Assembly: GCF_002968335.2 (NCBI RefSeq) | Contig: NZ_CP134398.1 | Location: forward strand, 2,852,001 to 2,916,000 | Origin: Mycobacterium sp. ITM-2016-00316 | Lineage (GTDB): Bacteria > Actinomycetota > Actinomycetes > Mycobacteriales > Mycobacteriaceae | DNA: 64,000 nt | Direction: 5' to 3' | Shown: positions 1 through 8,255 of the stretch, in pieces | Layout of the letters: each line of letters starts with the position of its first letter | How positions within the stretch are numbered: the first letter of the stretch is position 1 | Made by a program: the position numbers and the translations under genes | Notes under the pieces: generated by a model | What the model was told of the DNA's origin: nothing | What the model saw: the letters and a program-made list of their open reading frames with translations, nothing else | Databases searched by the model: none

Positions 1-1016
1 GGCACGCCCAGAAAAGCGAACGCCCGATGCTCACCCTGGAGAAGGCCCGGGCGAACCGGACCCCGATCGAGTGGGAGGGCTACACGCCGCCGGTGCCGGC
101 CCAGGGCCTCGGTGTGCGGGAATTCCTGGACTACGACCTCGCCGAATTGCGCGAGTACATCGACTGGCAGCCGTTCTTCAACGCCTGGGAGATGAAGGGG
201 CGCTTCCCCGACATCCTCAACAACCCGGTCTCGGGTGAGACGGCACGCAAGCTGTACGACGACGCGCAGGAGATGCTCGACACCCTGATCAAGGAGAAGT
301 GGCTCACGGCCAACGGCGTGATCGGTTTCTTCCCGGCGAACGCGGTCGGCGACGACTTCGAGGTCTACACCGACGAGACCCGGACCGAGGTGTTGACCAG
401 GCTGCGTAACCTGCGCCAGCAGGGCGAGCACCGCGATGGCATCCCGAACCGGTCACTGGGTGACTTCATCGCGCCCAAGGAAACGGGTCTCCGGGATTAC
501 GTCGGCGCGTTCGCCGTCACCACGGGCCTCGGCAGCCATGTCAAGATCGACGAGTTCAAGGCGGCCCACGACGACTACAGTGCGATCCTGCTGGAATCGC
601 TGGCCGACCGGTTGGCGGAGGCGTTCGCCGAGCGGATGCATCAGCGGGTCCGCAAGGAGTTCTGGGGATTTCAGCCCGACGAGCAGCTGGACAACGAGGC
701 GCTCATCGCGGAGAAGTACCGCGGAATCCGCCCGGCGCCGGGCTACCCGGCCTGCCCGGAGCACACCGAGAAGGTGACGCTGTGGGAGCTGATGGACGTC
801 AAGGAGCGCACCGGCATCGAGCTCACCGAGTCGATGGCTATGTGGCCAGGAGCTGCGGTCAGCGGCTGGTACTTCTCGCACCCGCAGTCGCAGTACTTCG
901 TGGTCGGCCGGATGGCCCAGGACCAGGTGGCCGACTACGCCAAGCGCAAGGGCTGGACGCTGGCCGAAGCCGAGCGCTGGCTGGGCCCCAATCTCGGCTA
1001 CAACCCGGAGGACTGA
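1..1016 (+). CDS. metH: Methionine synthase, B12-dependent, C-terminal part (5' truncated)
   Basis: This is the C-terminal end of cobalamin-dependent methionine synthase, which transfers a methyl group from methyltetrahydrofolate to homocysteine. The frame is open from base 3 with no start in the window, so the gene begins upstream; an ATG at 27 is only an internal Met. The visible part is the activation domain that binds S-adenosylmethionine for reductive reactivation of the cofactor: I see the FFPANAVGDD stretch near residue 100 of the visible part and RPAPGYPACPEH, the SAM-binding loop of this domain. The end (YAKRKGW...AERWLGPNLGY) is typical of the family. The B12-binding and substrate domains lie outside the window. 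The link with the cob genes further on is functional only; they are more than 40 kb away. Confidence 0.95.
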   Translation, partial: HAQKSERPMLTLEKARANRTPIEWEGYTPPVPAQGLGVREFLDYDLAELREYIDWQPFFNAWEMKGRFPDILNNPVSGETARKLYDDAQEMLDTLIKEKWLTANGVIGFFPANAVGDDFEVYTDETRTEVLTRLRNLRQQGEHRDGIPNRSLGDFIAPKETGLRDYVGAFAVTTGLGSHVKIDEFKAAHDDYSAILLESLADRLAEAFAERMHQRVRKEFWGFQPDEQLDNEALIAEKYRGIRPAPGYPACPEHTEKVTLWELMDVKERTGIELTESMAMWPGAAVSGWYFSHPQSQYFVVGRMAQDQVADYAKRKGWTLAEAERWLGPNLGYNPED

Positions 1017-1029
1017 ACCCCAGCCCAGA

Positions 1030-1833
1030 TCAGTTCGGCGCGAACAGCTCTCGGTTGCCGGCCGCCCACTGTCGCATCGACAGCGCGGGCGCGCCGGTCA
1101 CCTGCTCGACCAGATCGTTGGCGTGCTGCGGCCCGGTGTCGCCATCGAACAGGTCCAGGTACCAGTCCACGCCGTCACCCATCACCGGCCGCAGCAGCGC
1201 GTCGGCTTCGGACCGGTCGCACCGCTGCATCTGCACGGGGGTGCCGAGGCCATCGCCGATCTGACGCGCGATCTCCGCACGGGTGATCGCCTCGGGTCCC
1301 GTCAACTCGTACATCTGGCCCAGGTGCGCGTCCCCCGGGTCGGCCAGCAGGTGTGCGGCCACCCGGGCGATATCGTCCATGGACACCGGTGACTGGACCG
1401 CCTCGGGCGCCACGTCCCGCACCACGCCCGTCGTGATCTGCGGTGCCCACATCGCGAAGTTCTCGCAGAACTCGCCGGGCCCGAGTTGTGTGCTGGGCAC
1501 CGGGGTGGCGGAGATCCTGTCGGCGTGTTCCTGCCAGTGTGCGGCACCGGACAGCGCCACCACATAGCTGACCCGGGCCGCGGCGATCATCTCGCAGGTG
1601 ATGCCGATGGTGCGTGGGAACGGCGCCAGGTAGATCTGGTCGACATCGGCGAGCGCGGGCGACAAGGTCTCGGGCCTGCCCAGAAATCCTGTGACCACTT
1701 CCACACCCGCGGGCAGATTCGCCTTCGCCGGGTCCGATGTCAGGGCACGGATATCCGAGACACCCAGGTCCAGAAGTCGATCCACGACCCTGCGGCCGAT
1801 ATTGCCGGTGGCACCCGTCACAAGAACCGTCAT
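1030..1833 (-). CDS. NmrA/SDR-like NAD(P)-binding protein
   Basis: About 267 residues. The chosen ATG at 1833 places the Rossmann motif VTGATGNIGRR directly at the N-terminus; the open frame runs further upstream (to 1998), but that extension overlaps the next gene and looks non-coding. The rest resembles atypical short-chain dehydrogenases of the NmrA/NAD-binding type: a variable substrate half, MDDIARVAAHLLADP near residue 175 and a C-terminal helical part. There is no clear YxxxK pair, so it may be a regulator-like or ene-reductase-like NAD(P)H binder rather than a classic dehydrogenase. It converges with metH (13 bp gap) and is divergent from the HAD gene. The substrate is unknown. Confidence 0.8.
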   Translation of the reverse strand: MTVLVTGATGNIGRRVVDRLLDLGVSDIRALTSDPAKANLPAGVEVVTGFLGRPETLSPALADVDQIYLAPFPRTIGITCEMIAAARVSYVVALSGAAHWQEHADRISATPVPSTQLGPGEFCENFAMWAPQITTGVVRDVAPEAVQSPVSMDDIARVAAHLLADPGDAHLGQMYELTGPEAITRAEIARQIGDGLGTPVQMQRCDRSEADALLRPVMGDGVDWYLDLFDGDTGPQHANDLVEQVTGAPALSMRQWAAGNRELFAPN

Positions 1834-1908
1834 GACGACCACGCTAGCCGGGCCCGCCGACAGCCTCGGGTTTTCAGGCCCACCGCGATCGGTGAGACAA
1901 TCGGGGAC

Positions 1909-2591
1909 ATGCGTGCAGTGCTGTGGGATATGGACGGCACCCTCGTCGACTCCGAAAAGCTTTGGGATATCGGCCTCCAGGAGTTCTACCGCCGACACGG
2001 GCGGGAGCTCAGCGAAGAGGTCCGCGCCACCACGATCGGCGGGTCCAGCGAGATCGTGATGCGGATCGTGTACGCCGACCTGGGCCTGGCACCCGATCCG
2101 GTGGACCTCGCGCAGACAGCCGATTGGTTACACGACTACGTCGGTGAGCTTTTCGAGACCGGACTGCCGTGGTGTGCGGGCGCGCGCGAGATGCTGAGGA
2201 ACTGTCTGCCGCCGGCGTCACCATGGCCCTGGTGACCAACACCCGTCGTGGGCTCACGGAAAAGGCCCTCAACAGCATCGGCCGCCACTACTTCAGCGTC
2301 ACGGTGTGCGGGGACGAGGTACCCGCGGGCAAGCCGTCTCCGGACCCGTATCTACGGGCCGCCGCACTGCTGGACCTGGACCCTCAGCACTGCCTGGCGA
2401 TCGAGGATTCGGTCACCGGCACCGCGGCCGCCGAGGCCGCGGGATGCGCAGTGCTGGTGATCCCCAACGAGATCGAGGTTCCGGCGGGTCCCCGGCGCCG
2501 CCACGCGGAGTCACTGGCCGATCTGACGGTGAATCAGCTCCGCGATGTGCACGCCGAACTGGGCGCCGAATTGGACGAACGCACCGCCTGA
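1909..2591 (+). pseudogene. HAD-family phosphatase, single-base frameshift
   Basis: A beta-phosphoglucomutase/phosphatase-like HAD hydrolase. The first frame, from ATG 1909, carries motif I WDMDGTLVDS and the helical cap. The second frame carries motif II (MALVTNT), the motif III lysine (AGKPSPDPYL) and motif IV (AIEDSVTG). The switch is near 2198-2199: the sequence reads atgctgaggaactg, and one more G (agggaactg) joins ...GAREMLR to ELSAAGV in the right frame. With that base restored the product is 227 residues, a normal length, with all four catalytic motifs. As written, translation ends at 2235. GACAAT, 7 bases before the ATG, is a possible -10 for a leaderless message. It is either a true frameshift or a sequencing error; see findings. 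Confidence 0.85.
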
Positions 2592-2665
2592 TCCAGACCA
2601 TTTCGGGTCGCGACTGTGCGATTGTGATGTGACACGCATCACGGCACGGGGTGGAAGGACAATCC

Positions 2666-4135
2666 ATGACGCACGGTCCGGTCGGAGGCGACGAAGCCTC
2701 GTTCCTCGACGACGATTCCGGGTTCAGTTCCGGTCGCACGGCGGTGCGGATTGCGGCCGTCGCAGCGCTGGGCGGTCTGCTGTTCGGCTACGACAGCGCC
2801 GTGATCAACGGCGCGGTGTCCTCGATCCAGGAAGACTTCGGCATCGGTAACGCCGAGCTGGGCTTCGCGGTGGCCTCGGCTCTGCTGGGCGCCGCGGCGG
2901 GCGCGATGACCGCGGGCCGGATCGCGGACAAGATCGGCCGCATCGCGGTGATGAAGATCGCGGCCGTGTTGTTCCTGATCAGCGCCTTCGGCACCGGCCT
3001 GGCACACGAGGTCTGGACGGTGGTGCTGTTCCGCATCGTCGGCGGTGTCGGTGTCGGCGTGGCATCGGTCATCGCACCGGCCTACATCGCGGAGACCTCA
3101 CCCCCGCACATCCGCGGACGGCTGGGCTCCCTGCAGCAACTGGCCATCGTGCTGGGCATCTTCGCCTCCTTCGTCGTCAACTGGCTGCTGCAGTGGGCGG
3201 CCGGCGGGCCCAACGAGGTGCTGTGGCTGGGCCTGGACGCCTGGCGCTGGATGTTCCTGGCCATGGCCGTTCCCGCCGTGCTGTACGGCGTGCTGGCCTT
3301 CACCATCCCGGAGTCGCCGCGCTATCTCGTTGCCAGCCACAAGATTCCGGAAGCGCGACGGGTGCTGAGCATGTTGCTCGGCCAGAAGAACCTGGAGATC
3401 ACGATCACCAGGATCCGGGACACCCTGGAACGCGAGGACAAGCCGTCCTGGCGCGACCTCAAGAAGCCGACCGGCGGTATCTACAGCATCGTCTGGGTGG
3501 GCCTGGGGCTGTCGATCTTCCAGCAGTTCGTCGGTATCAACGTGATCTTCTACTACTCCAACGTGCTGTGGCAGGCGGTTGGATTCAGCGCCGACGAGTC
3601 GGCCGTCTACACGGTGATCACCTCGGTGATCAACGTGCTCACCACCCTGATCGCGATCGCGCTGATCGACAAGATCGGTCGCAAGCCGCTGCTGCTCATC
3701 GGTTCGGCCGGCATGGCGGTCACACTGGCCACCATGGCGGTCATCTTCGCCAACGCCAGCGTGAACCCCGACGGGACGCCCAGCCTGCCGGGCGCGTCCG
3801 GCGTGATCGCGCTGATCGCCGCCAACCTGTTCGTCGTGGCGTTCGGTATGTCCTGGGGCCCGGTGGTGTGGGTCCTGCTCGGTGAGATGTTCCCCAACCG
3901 CATCCGGGCGGCCGCACTCGGCCTGGCCGCGGCCGGGCAGTGGGCGGCCAACTGGTTGATCACGGTGACCTTCCCGGAGTTGCGCAACAACCTGGGACTC
4001 GCCTACGGGTTCTACGCGCTGTGCGCGGTGCTGTCGTTCCTGTTCGTGACGAAGTGGGTCCGTGAAACCAAGGGAGTATCCCTGGAGGACATGCACGCCG
4101 AGGTGCTGCACGAAGACAAACCCGTCACGAACTGA
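2666..4135 (+). CDS. Sugar-porter MFS transporter
   Basis: A 12-helix major facilitator of the sugar porter family (489 aa), predicted to take up a hexose or pentose, probably by proton symport. Family signatures are in order: GYDSAVINGA in helix 1, GRIADKIGR in loop 2-3, PESPRYL after helix 6, QQFVGINVIFYYS in helix 7 and IDKIGRKPLL in loop 8-9. The start at ATG 2666 is preceded by GGAAGGA at a good distance; an upstream GTG at 2651 overlaps that ribosome site and is less likely. The C-terminus (ETKGVSLEDMHAEV) has the usual ETKG motif. It stands alone between the HAD gene and the c-di-GMP enzyme. The sugar cannot be named from sequence. Confidence 0.9.
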   Translation: MTHGPVGGDEASFLDDDSGFSSGRTAVRIAAVAALGGLLFGYDSAVINGAVSSIQEDFGIGNAELGFAVASALLGAAAGAMTAGRIADKIGRIAVMKIAAVLFLISAFGTGLAHEVWTVVLFRIVGGVGVGVASVIAPAYIAETSPPHIRGRLGSLQQLAIVLGIFASFVVNWLLQWAAGGPNEVLWLGLDAWRWMFLAMAVPAVLYGVLAFTIPESPRYLVASHKIPEARRVLSMLLGQKNLEITITRIRDTLEREDKPSWRDLKKPTGGIYSIVWVGLGLSIFQQFVGINVIFYYSNVLWQAVGFSADESAVYTVITSVINVLTTLIAIALIDKIGRKPLLLIGSAGMAVTLATMAVIFANASVNPDGTPSLPGASGVIALIAANLFVVAFGMSWGPVVWVLLGEMFPNRIRAAALGLAAAGQWAANWLITVTFPELRNNLGLAYGFYALCAVLSFLFVTKWVRETKGVSLEDMHAEVLHEDKPVTN

Positions 4136-4190
4136 CCCTCGGGATGTGTCCGGAGTGATCTGCGGCACGTGCGTTCCAGCATTACCTTGA

Positions 4191-6545
4191 GTGCCGGGAG
4201 CGCCATGGTCAGTGGGGGGTGAGCCGTTGGACTCCGGCCGGTTGTCTGGGCACGACATCGCCGCGATCGCGGTGCCGTGGGTGTTGGTGGCAGTGCTGGC
4301 GCTGGTGATGGTGCTGGCACGCGACGCCGCTCACCTCGCCGTCGCCAATGACGCCATCTCGTTGTTGCTGGCGGCTTTCGCGGCCGCGCGCGCTGCGCTG
4401 GCCGCTCGCGCTGCCGACGGACCTACCCGTCTCGCCTGGATCTTTCTGGGCACGGCGCTGGCGACATGGGCGATCGGTGACGTGATCTGGTTGGTCTACG
4501 ACGTCATCCTGCGCGAGCCGCCGTCGCCCTCGCCGGCTGATCTGTTCTACCTGGCATTCAGTGTGCTCGTCGCGGTCGGGCTGTCCCAGCTGCTCGCCAG
4601 GGGCACCCTGGTCTCTCGGCTGCACCTGGCACTCGACGCACTGACGGTCTCACTGTGCCTGTTTCTGCTGGTGTGGATCTTCAGCCTGAACCGCGTGTTC
4701 GACACGCTGCGTCACCACAACGTCGAGTTGACGCTGGCGCTGGTCACGCCATTGGCCGATGTGGTGGTGCTCTCGATTGCGGTTCTCGCCCTTGCCCGCT
4801 CGCGCCGCCGAAGGCCCGTGGCGCTGGCGGTGATCACCGTCGCCATCACCTTGATCACCATCGCCGACGTCACCCTGACGTTCCTGATCGTCGACGGCAG
4901 CTACCGCACCGGGCATGTCATCGATCTGCTGTGGGCGTCCGCGATGGCCTTGTTCGCCGCCGCGGCGGTCCTGAGTCGGCTCCCACAGCCGGCACCCGAC
5001 CGCCCGGCGCCGGTGCCGTCCCATTCTTCGCTGTGGTTGCCCTACGTGCCGTTGTTGCTCGCGGGCGTCCTCGGTCCGCCGGTGGTGATGCGCGGATTCG
5101 AGAGCGTGCTGGTGCAGCTGATCGTCTGCGTCGTGTGTGGACGGCAAATCCTCTCGGCATGGGACAACCGGCAGTTGCTGACCGCAGCGGCCGACCAGGC
5201 CCTACGAGATCCGTTGACCGGCTTGGCAAATCGAACATTGTTCAACGAACGTCTGGATCACGCGATGCTGTTGCGCGTCCGCGATTCCCGGCCCATCACG
5301 GTCATCTCGATCGATCTCGACGACTTCAAGCTCGTCAACGACAGCCTTGGCCACCCGGTTGCAGATCGCCTGCTGGTCGGGGCCGGACAACGATTCCTGG
5401 ACTGTGTCCGGACCGGCGACACCGTCGCGCGCCTGGGCGGTGACGAGTTCATGATGCTGTTGGAGGGCGGTGCCGATGACCACCAGATGGTCGCGCAACG
5501 GGTCGTCGAGGCTTTCGAGCGGCCGTTCGATGTCGACGGCCACGAGGTGTTCCTGCGACCGAGCCTCGGTGTGGCGACGGCCTCGGAGAAGGAGCCGGAC
5601 CTGAGTGCGGAGATCTTGATGAGGCGCGCCGACCTCGCGATGTACGCCGCCAAACGGTCGGCAGCGGACGTCCGGACGTTCGCCGCCGACCTGCCCACCG
5701 CACCTGTGGACCCCGTCGATCTCAAGCACCGTCCCCGCCGGGCCCCGGGCGGGGGAGCAGAGCGCATCCGGCTGCTGGGCGAGCTTCGCGACGCGGTCGA
5801 TCGCGGCACCATCGAGGTGGCCTATCAACCCAAGGTGAATCTGCGCAGCGGAAGGGTCACCGGCGTCGAGGCGCTGCTGCGCTGGCCACATCCCCGCCTG
5901 GGCACACTGCGTCCCGACGCCTTCCTGTCCCTCGTGCGCCAACACGGCCTGATGGGCCCGGTGTCCGAAATTGTGGTCCGCAAGGTGCTCGATGACGCCG
6001 CCGACTGGCAGTCGCAGGATCTGGACATCGCCGTCGCGATCAACTTTTTTGCGCCGATGCTGCGGGACACGCGACTGCCCGACCGCCTCTGTCAGGAACT
6101 CGACAGCCGTCGCCTCAACCATGACGTGCTGACCGTGGAGATCACCGAAGACATCGTCCTGACCGAGGTCGGCACCGTCAAAGCGGTGCTTCGCGAGTTG
6201 CGAGAACGGGGCGTGCGGGTGGCCATCGACGACTTCGGCAGCGGCTACTCGGCGCTGTCGTACCTGCGTGACCTCGCCATCGACGAAGTGAAGCTCGACC
6301 GCCAGTTCGTCGCCGACGTCACCTCTGACGCACGGGCCGCCGCGGTCGTCAGCGCCGTCATCAACCTGACCCACAGCCTCGGGATCTCGGTGGTCGCCGA
6401 AGGTGTCGAGGACGCCGATACCGCCGACTGGCTGATACGACACGGCTGTGACACCGGCCAGGGCTTCTTCTTCAGCACCCCGGTCACACCCGCCGAGGTA
6501 CCCGCGTTGCTCGGCAGACTGGGCACCTCCGGTTCGACGGGATAG
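4191..6545 (+). CDS. Membrane GGDEF-EAL cyclic-di-GMP enzyme
   Basis: A dual-domain c-di-GMP turnover protein of 784 residues if the GTG at 4191 is used; later GTG/TTG starts (4212, 4227) are possible. Residues about 20-310 form a multi-span membrane sensor region. The GGDEF domain keeps the active motif GGDEF at 416-420 and an RTGD product-inhibition site at 407-410. The EAL domain keeps EAL at 560-562 and the later metal and catalytic motifs (EITED, DDFGSGYS, VKLDRQF, AEGVE, QGFFFSTP). Both activities, cyclase and phosphodiesterase, therefore look intact, as in the bifunctional enzyme known from M. smegmatis. It is a single gene, ending 30 bp before hisE. Confidence 0.92.
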   Translation: MPGAPWSVGGEPLDSGRLSGHDIAAIAVPWVLVAVLALVMVLARDAAHLAVANDAISLLLAAFAAARAALAARAADGPTRLAWIFLGTALATWAIGDVIWLVYDVILREPPSPSPADLFYLAFSVLVAVGLSQLLARGTLVSRLHLALDALTVSLCLFLLVWIFSLNRVFDTLRHHNVELTLALVTPLADVVVLSIAVLALARSRRRRPVALAVITVAITLITIADVTLTFLIVDGSYRTGHVIDLLWASAMALFAAAAVLSRLPQPAPDRPAPVPSHSSLWLPYVPLLLAGVLGPPVVMRGFESVLVQLIVCVVCGRQILSAWDNRQLLTAAADQALRDPLTGLANRTLFNERLDHAMLLRVRDSRPITVISIDLDDFKLVNDSLGHPVADRLLVGAGQRFLDCVRTGDTVARLGGDEFMMLLEGGADDHQMVAQRVVEAFERPFDVDGHEVFLRPSLGVATASEKEPDLSAEILMRRADLAMYAAKRSAADVRTFAADLPTAPVDPVDLKHRPRRAPGGGAERIRLLGELRDAVDRGTIEVAYQPKVNLRSGRVTGVEALLRWPHPRLGTLRPDAFLSLVRQHGLMGPVSEIVVRKVLDDAADWQSQDLDIAVAINFFAPMLRDTRLPDRLCQELDSRRLNHDVLTVEITEDIVLTEVGTVKAVLRELRERGVRVAIDDFGSGYSALSYLRDLAIDEVKLDRQFVADVTSDARAAAVVSAVINLTHSLGISVVAEGVEDADTADWLIRHGCDTGQGFFFSTPVTPAEVPALLGRLGTSGSTG

Positions 6546-6575
6546 TCACCGCGTCTTGGGTGTTCTCCTGCACAC

Positions 6576-6857
6576 GTGAAACAATCGCTGCCCGTGAAGA
6601 CCTTCGAAGGCCTGTTCGCCGAACTCAGCGAAAAAGCGCAGTCCCGGCCCGCCGGGAGCGGCACCGTGGCCGCGCTGGACGCCGGCGTGCACGGCCTGGG
6701 CAAGAAGATCCTCGAAGAGGCCGGCGAGGTATGGCTGGCCGCCGAGCACGAGAGCGATGAAGCGCTCGCCGACGAGATCAGTCAGCTGCTGTATTGGACC
6801 CAGGTGCTGATGCTCTCGCGCGGTCTCAGCCTCGACGACGTGTACCGGAACCTGTGA
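6576..6857 (+). CDS. hisE: Phosphoribosyl-ATP pyrophosphatase
   Basis: HisE (93 aa) hydrolyses phosphoribosyl-ATP to phosphoribosyl-AMP in the second step of histidine synthesis. The all-alpha MazG-like core is visible with its metal-binding acidic residues: [18 protein letters not shown] and [10 protein letters not shown]. The GTG start at 6576 gives [11 protein letters not shown], the N-terminus usual in mycobacteria; a second GTG 18 bases on (VKTF) is a possible internal start. Its stop overlaps the hisG start by one base (TGATG), so the two are translationally coupled, and hisG makes the substrate of HisE. Confidence 0.96.
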   Translation: MKQSLPVKTFEGLFAELSEKAQSRPAGSGTVAALDAGVHGLGKKILEEAGEVWLAAEHESDEALADEISQLLYWTQVLMLSRGLSLDDVYRNL

Positions 6858-7708
6858 TGACAACACTGCGCGTCGCCGTACCCAACAAGGGGGCGCTGAG
6901 CGAATCGGCCGCCGAGATCCTGTCCGAGGCCGGCTACCGGCGGCGGACCGATCCCAAGGATCTGACCGTCGTCGACCCGGCCAACAATGTCGAGTTCTTC
7001 TTCCTGCGGCCCAAGGACATCGCGATCTACGTGGGCTCCGGGGAACTCGATCTCGGTATCACCGGCCGCGACCTGGCCGCCGAGTCCGAAGCCCCCGTCC
7101 GTGAACGACTGGCGCTCGGCTTCGGCTCGTCGACGTTCCGGTACGCCGCGCCCAAGGGACAGGACTGGACGGTCGATGCGCTGGCAGGTAAGCGGATCGC
7201 CACCGCGTACCCGAACCTGGTCCGTAAGAATCTGGCCGACATGGGCATCGAGGCCACCGTCATCCGCCTCGACGGTGCCGTGGAGATCTCCATCCAGCTC
7301 GGTGTCGCCGATGTCATTGCCGATATCGTCGGATCCGGTCGCACTCTGGGACTGCACAATCTGGTGGCCTTCGGTGAATCGCTGTGCGATTCCGAGGCGG
7401 TGCTGATCGAACGCGCGGACACCGAGGCGGATCCCGCTCGTGATCAACTCACCGCCCGGGTGCAGGGTGTGGTGTTCGGCCAGCAGTATCTGATGCTCGA
7501 CTACGACTGCCCGCGCAGCGTGCTCGAAGAGGCCAGCGCAGTAACGCCCGGGCTCGAATCACCCACCATCGCACCGCTGGCCGATCCCGACTGGGTGGCG
7601 GTGCGCGCACTGGTGCCGCGACGCGATGTCAACGCCATCATGGACGAGCTCGCCGCCATCGGCGCCAAGGCAATCCTGGCCTCCGACATCAGGTTCTGCC
7701 GGTTCTGA
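6857..7708 (+). CDS. hisG: ATP phosphoribosyltransferase
   Basis: HisG catalyses the first, feedback-controlled step of histidine synthesis (ATP plus PRPP). At 283 residues it is the long form: two catalytic domains followed by a C-terminal regulatory domain (after about residue 210) that binds histidine, so it needs no HisZ. Seen are the N-terminal [11 protein letters not shown], the DLGITGRDL region, and the PRPP loop [11 protein letters not shown] near residue 155-165. ATG 6857 overlaps the hisE stop. A short hairpin follows the stop. Confidence 0.97.
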   Translation: MTTLRVAVPNKGALSESAAEILSEAGYRRRTDPKDLTVVDPANNVEFFFLRPKDIAIYVGSGELDLGITGRDLAAESEAPVRERLALGFGSSTFRYAAPKGQDWTVDALAGKRIATAYPNLVRKNLADMGIEATVIRLDGAVEISIQLGVADVIADIVGSGRTLGLHNLVAFGESLCDSEAVLIERADTEADPARDQLTARVQGVVFGQQYLMLDYDCPRSVLEEASAVTPGLESPTIAPLADPDWVAVRALVPRRDVNAIMDELAAIGAKAILASDIRFCRF

Positions 7709-7713
7709 TCGTG

Positions 7714-7734
7714 ACGCGCGATGCCGTCGCGCGT
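7714..7734 (+). terminator. Candidate hairpin terminator after hisG
   Basis: A 7-bp GC stem (ACGCGCG / CGCGCGT) around a 7-base loop, 6 bp after the hisG stop and 39 bp before the next start. There is no U-tract, as is common for mycobacterial terminators. It may only attenuate transcription into the DUF4126 gene. Confidence 0.4.
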
Positions 7735-7772
7735 GTTAGCGTCCGGATGTCCGTCCAGCGTATGGAGGTCCG

Positions 7773-8255
7773 ATGACGCAGGTTCTCGTTCTTGTTCTGG
7801 CCCTACTGATCGGTGTCATCGCCGGACTGCGTGCGATGACGGCACCGGCGGTGGTCGCGTGGGGTGCGATGCTCGGCTGGATCGACGTCACCGACAAGTG
7901 GTCGGAATGGGTCGGGCATCCGATCACGGTCACCGTGCTCAGCATTCTGCTCGTCGGCGAACTCATCACCGATCAGCTCCCGAAGACGCCGAGCCGCAAG
8001 GTACCGCCGCAGTTCATCGCCCGGCTGATCACGGGCGGCTTCGCCGGTGCGGTCATCGGCAGCGCGTTCTTCCACACGTTCTCGGCCACGGGTGCGGGCA
8101 TGGTCGGCGCGGTGCTCGGCACCTTGGCAGGTGCCGAACTGCGCAGCAGATTGTCGGCGTCCAACAACGGAAACGACCGTCCCGGCGCGTTCATCGAAGA
8201 TGCCATCGCCGTGGGCGGTGGATTCCTCGTCGCGTTCCTCGTCAGCCTCGTCTGA
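7773..8255 (+). CDS. DUF4126-family membrane protein
   Basis: A 160-residue membrane protein with four to five hydrophobic spans, starting MTQVLVLVLALLIGVIAGLRAM; the glycine-rich segments (GGFAGAVIG, AVLGTLAG, VGGGFLVAFL) fit the DUF4126 family. Function is unknown. It matches, by position after hisG, the conserved membrane gene Rv2120c of M. tuberculosis (from memory). GGAGGTCC lies just before the ATG at 7773. The stop overlaps the next start by one base (TGATG), so it is coupled to the FAD oxidoreductase; a membrane partner for that enzyme is a guess only. Confidence 0.8.
   Translation: MTQVLVLVLALLIGVIAGLRAMTAPAVVAWGAMLGWIDVTDKWSEWVGHPITVTVLSILLVGELITDQLPKTPSRKVPPQFIARLITGGFAGAVIGSAFFHTFSATGAGMVGAVLGTLAGAELRSRLSASNNGNDRPGAFIEDAIAVGGGFLVAFLVSLV

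Noticed and set aside
1486..1908. N-terminal extension of the HAD protein from 1486
   Set aside because: This part overlaps the divergent NAD(P)-binding gene and lacks similarity; the motif-I Asp lies six residues after ATG 1909 as expected.
3098..4258. 386-codon minus-strand frame over the sugar porter
   Set aside because: Shadow of a gene with full MFS motifs; composition is typical of antisense translation.
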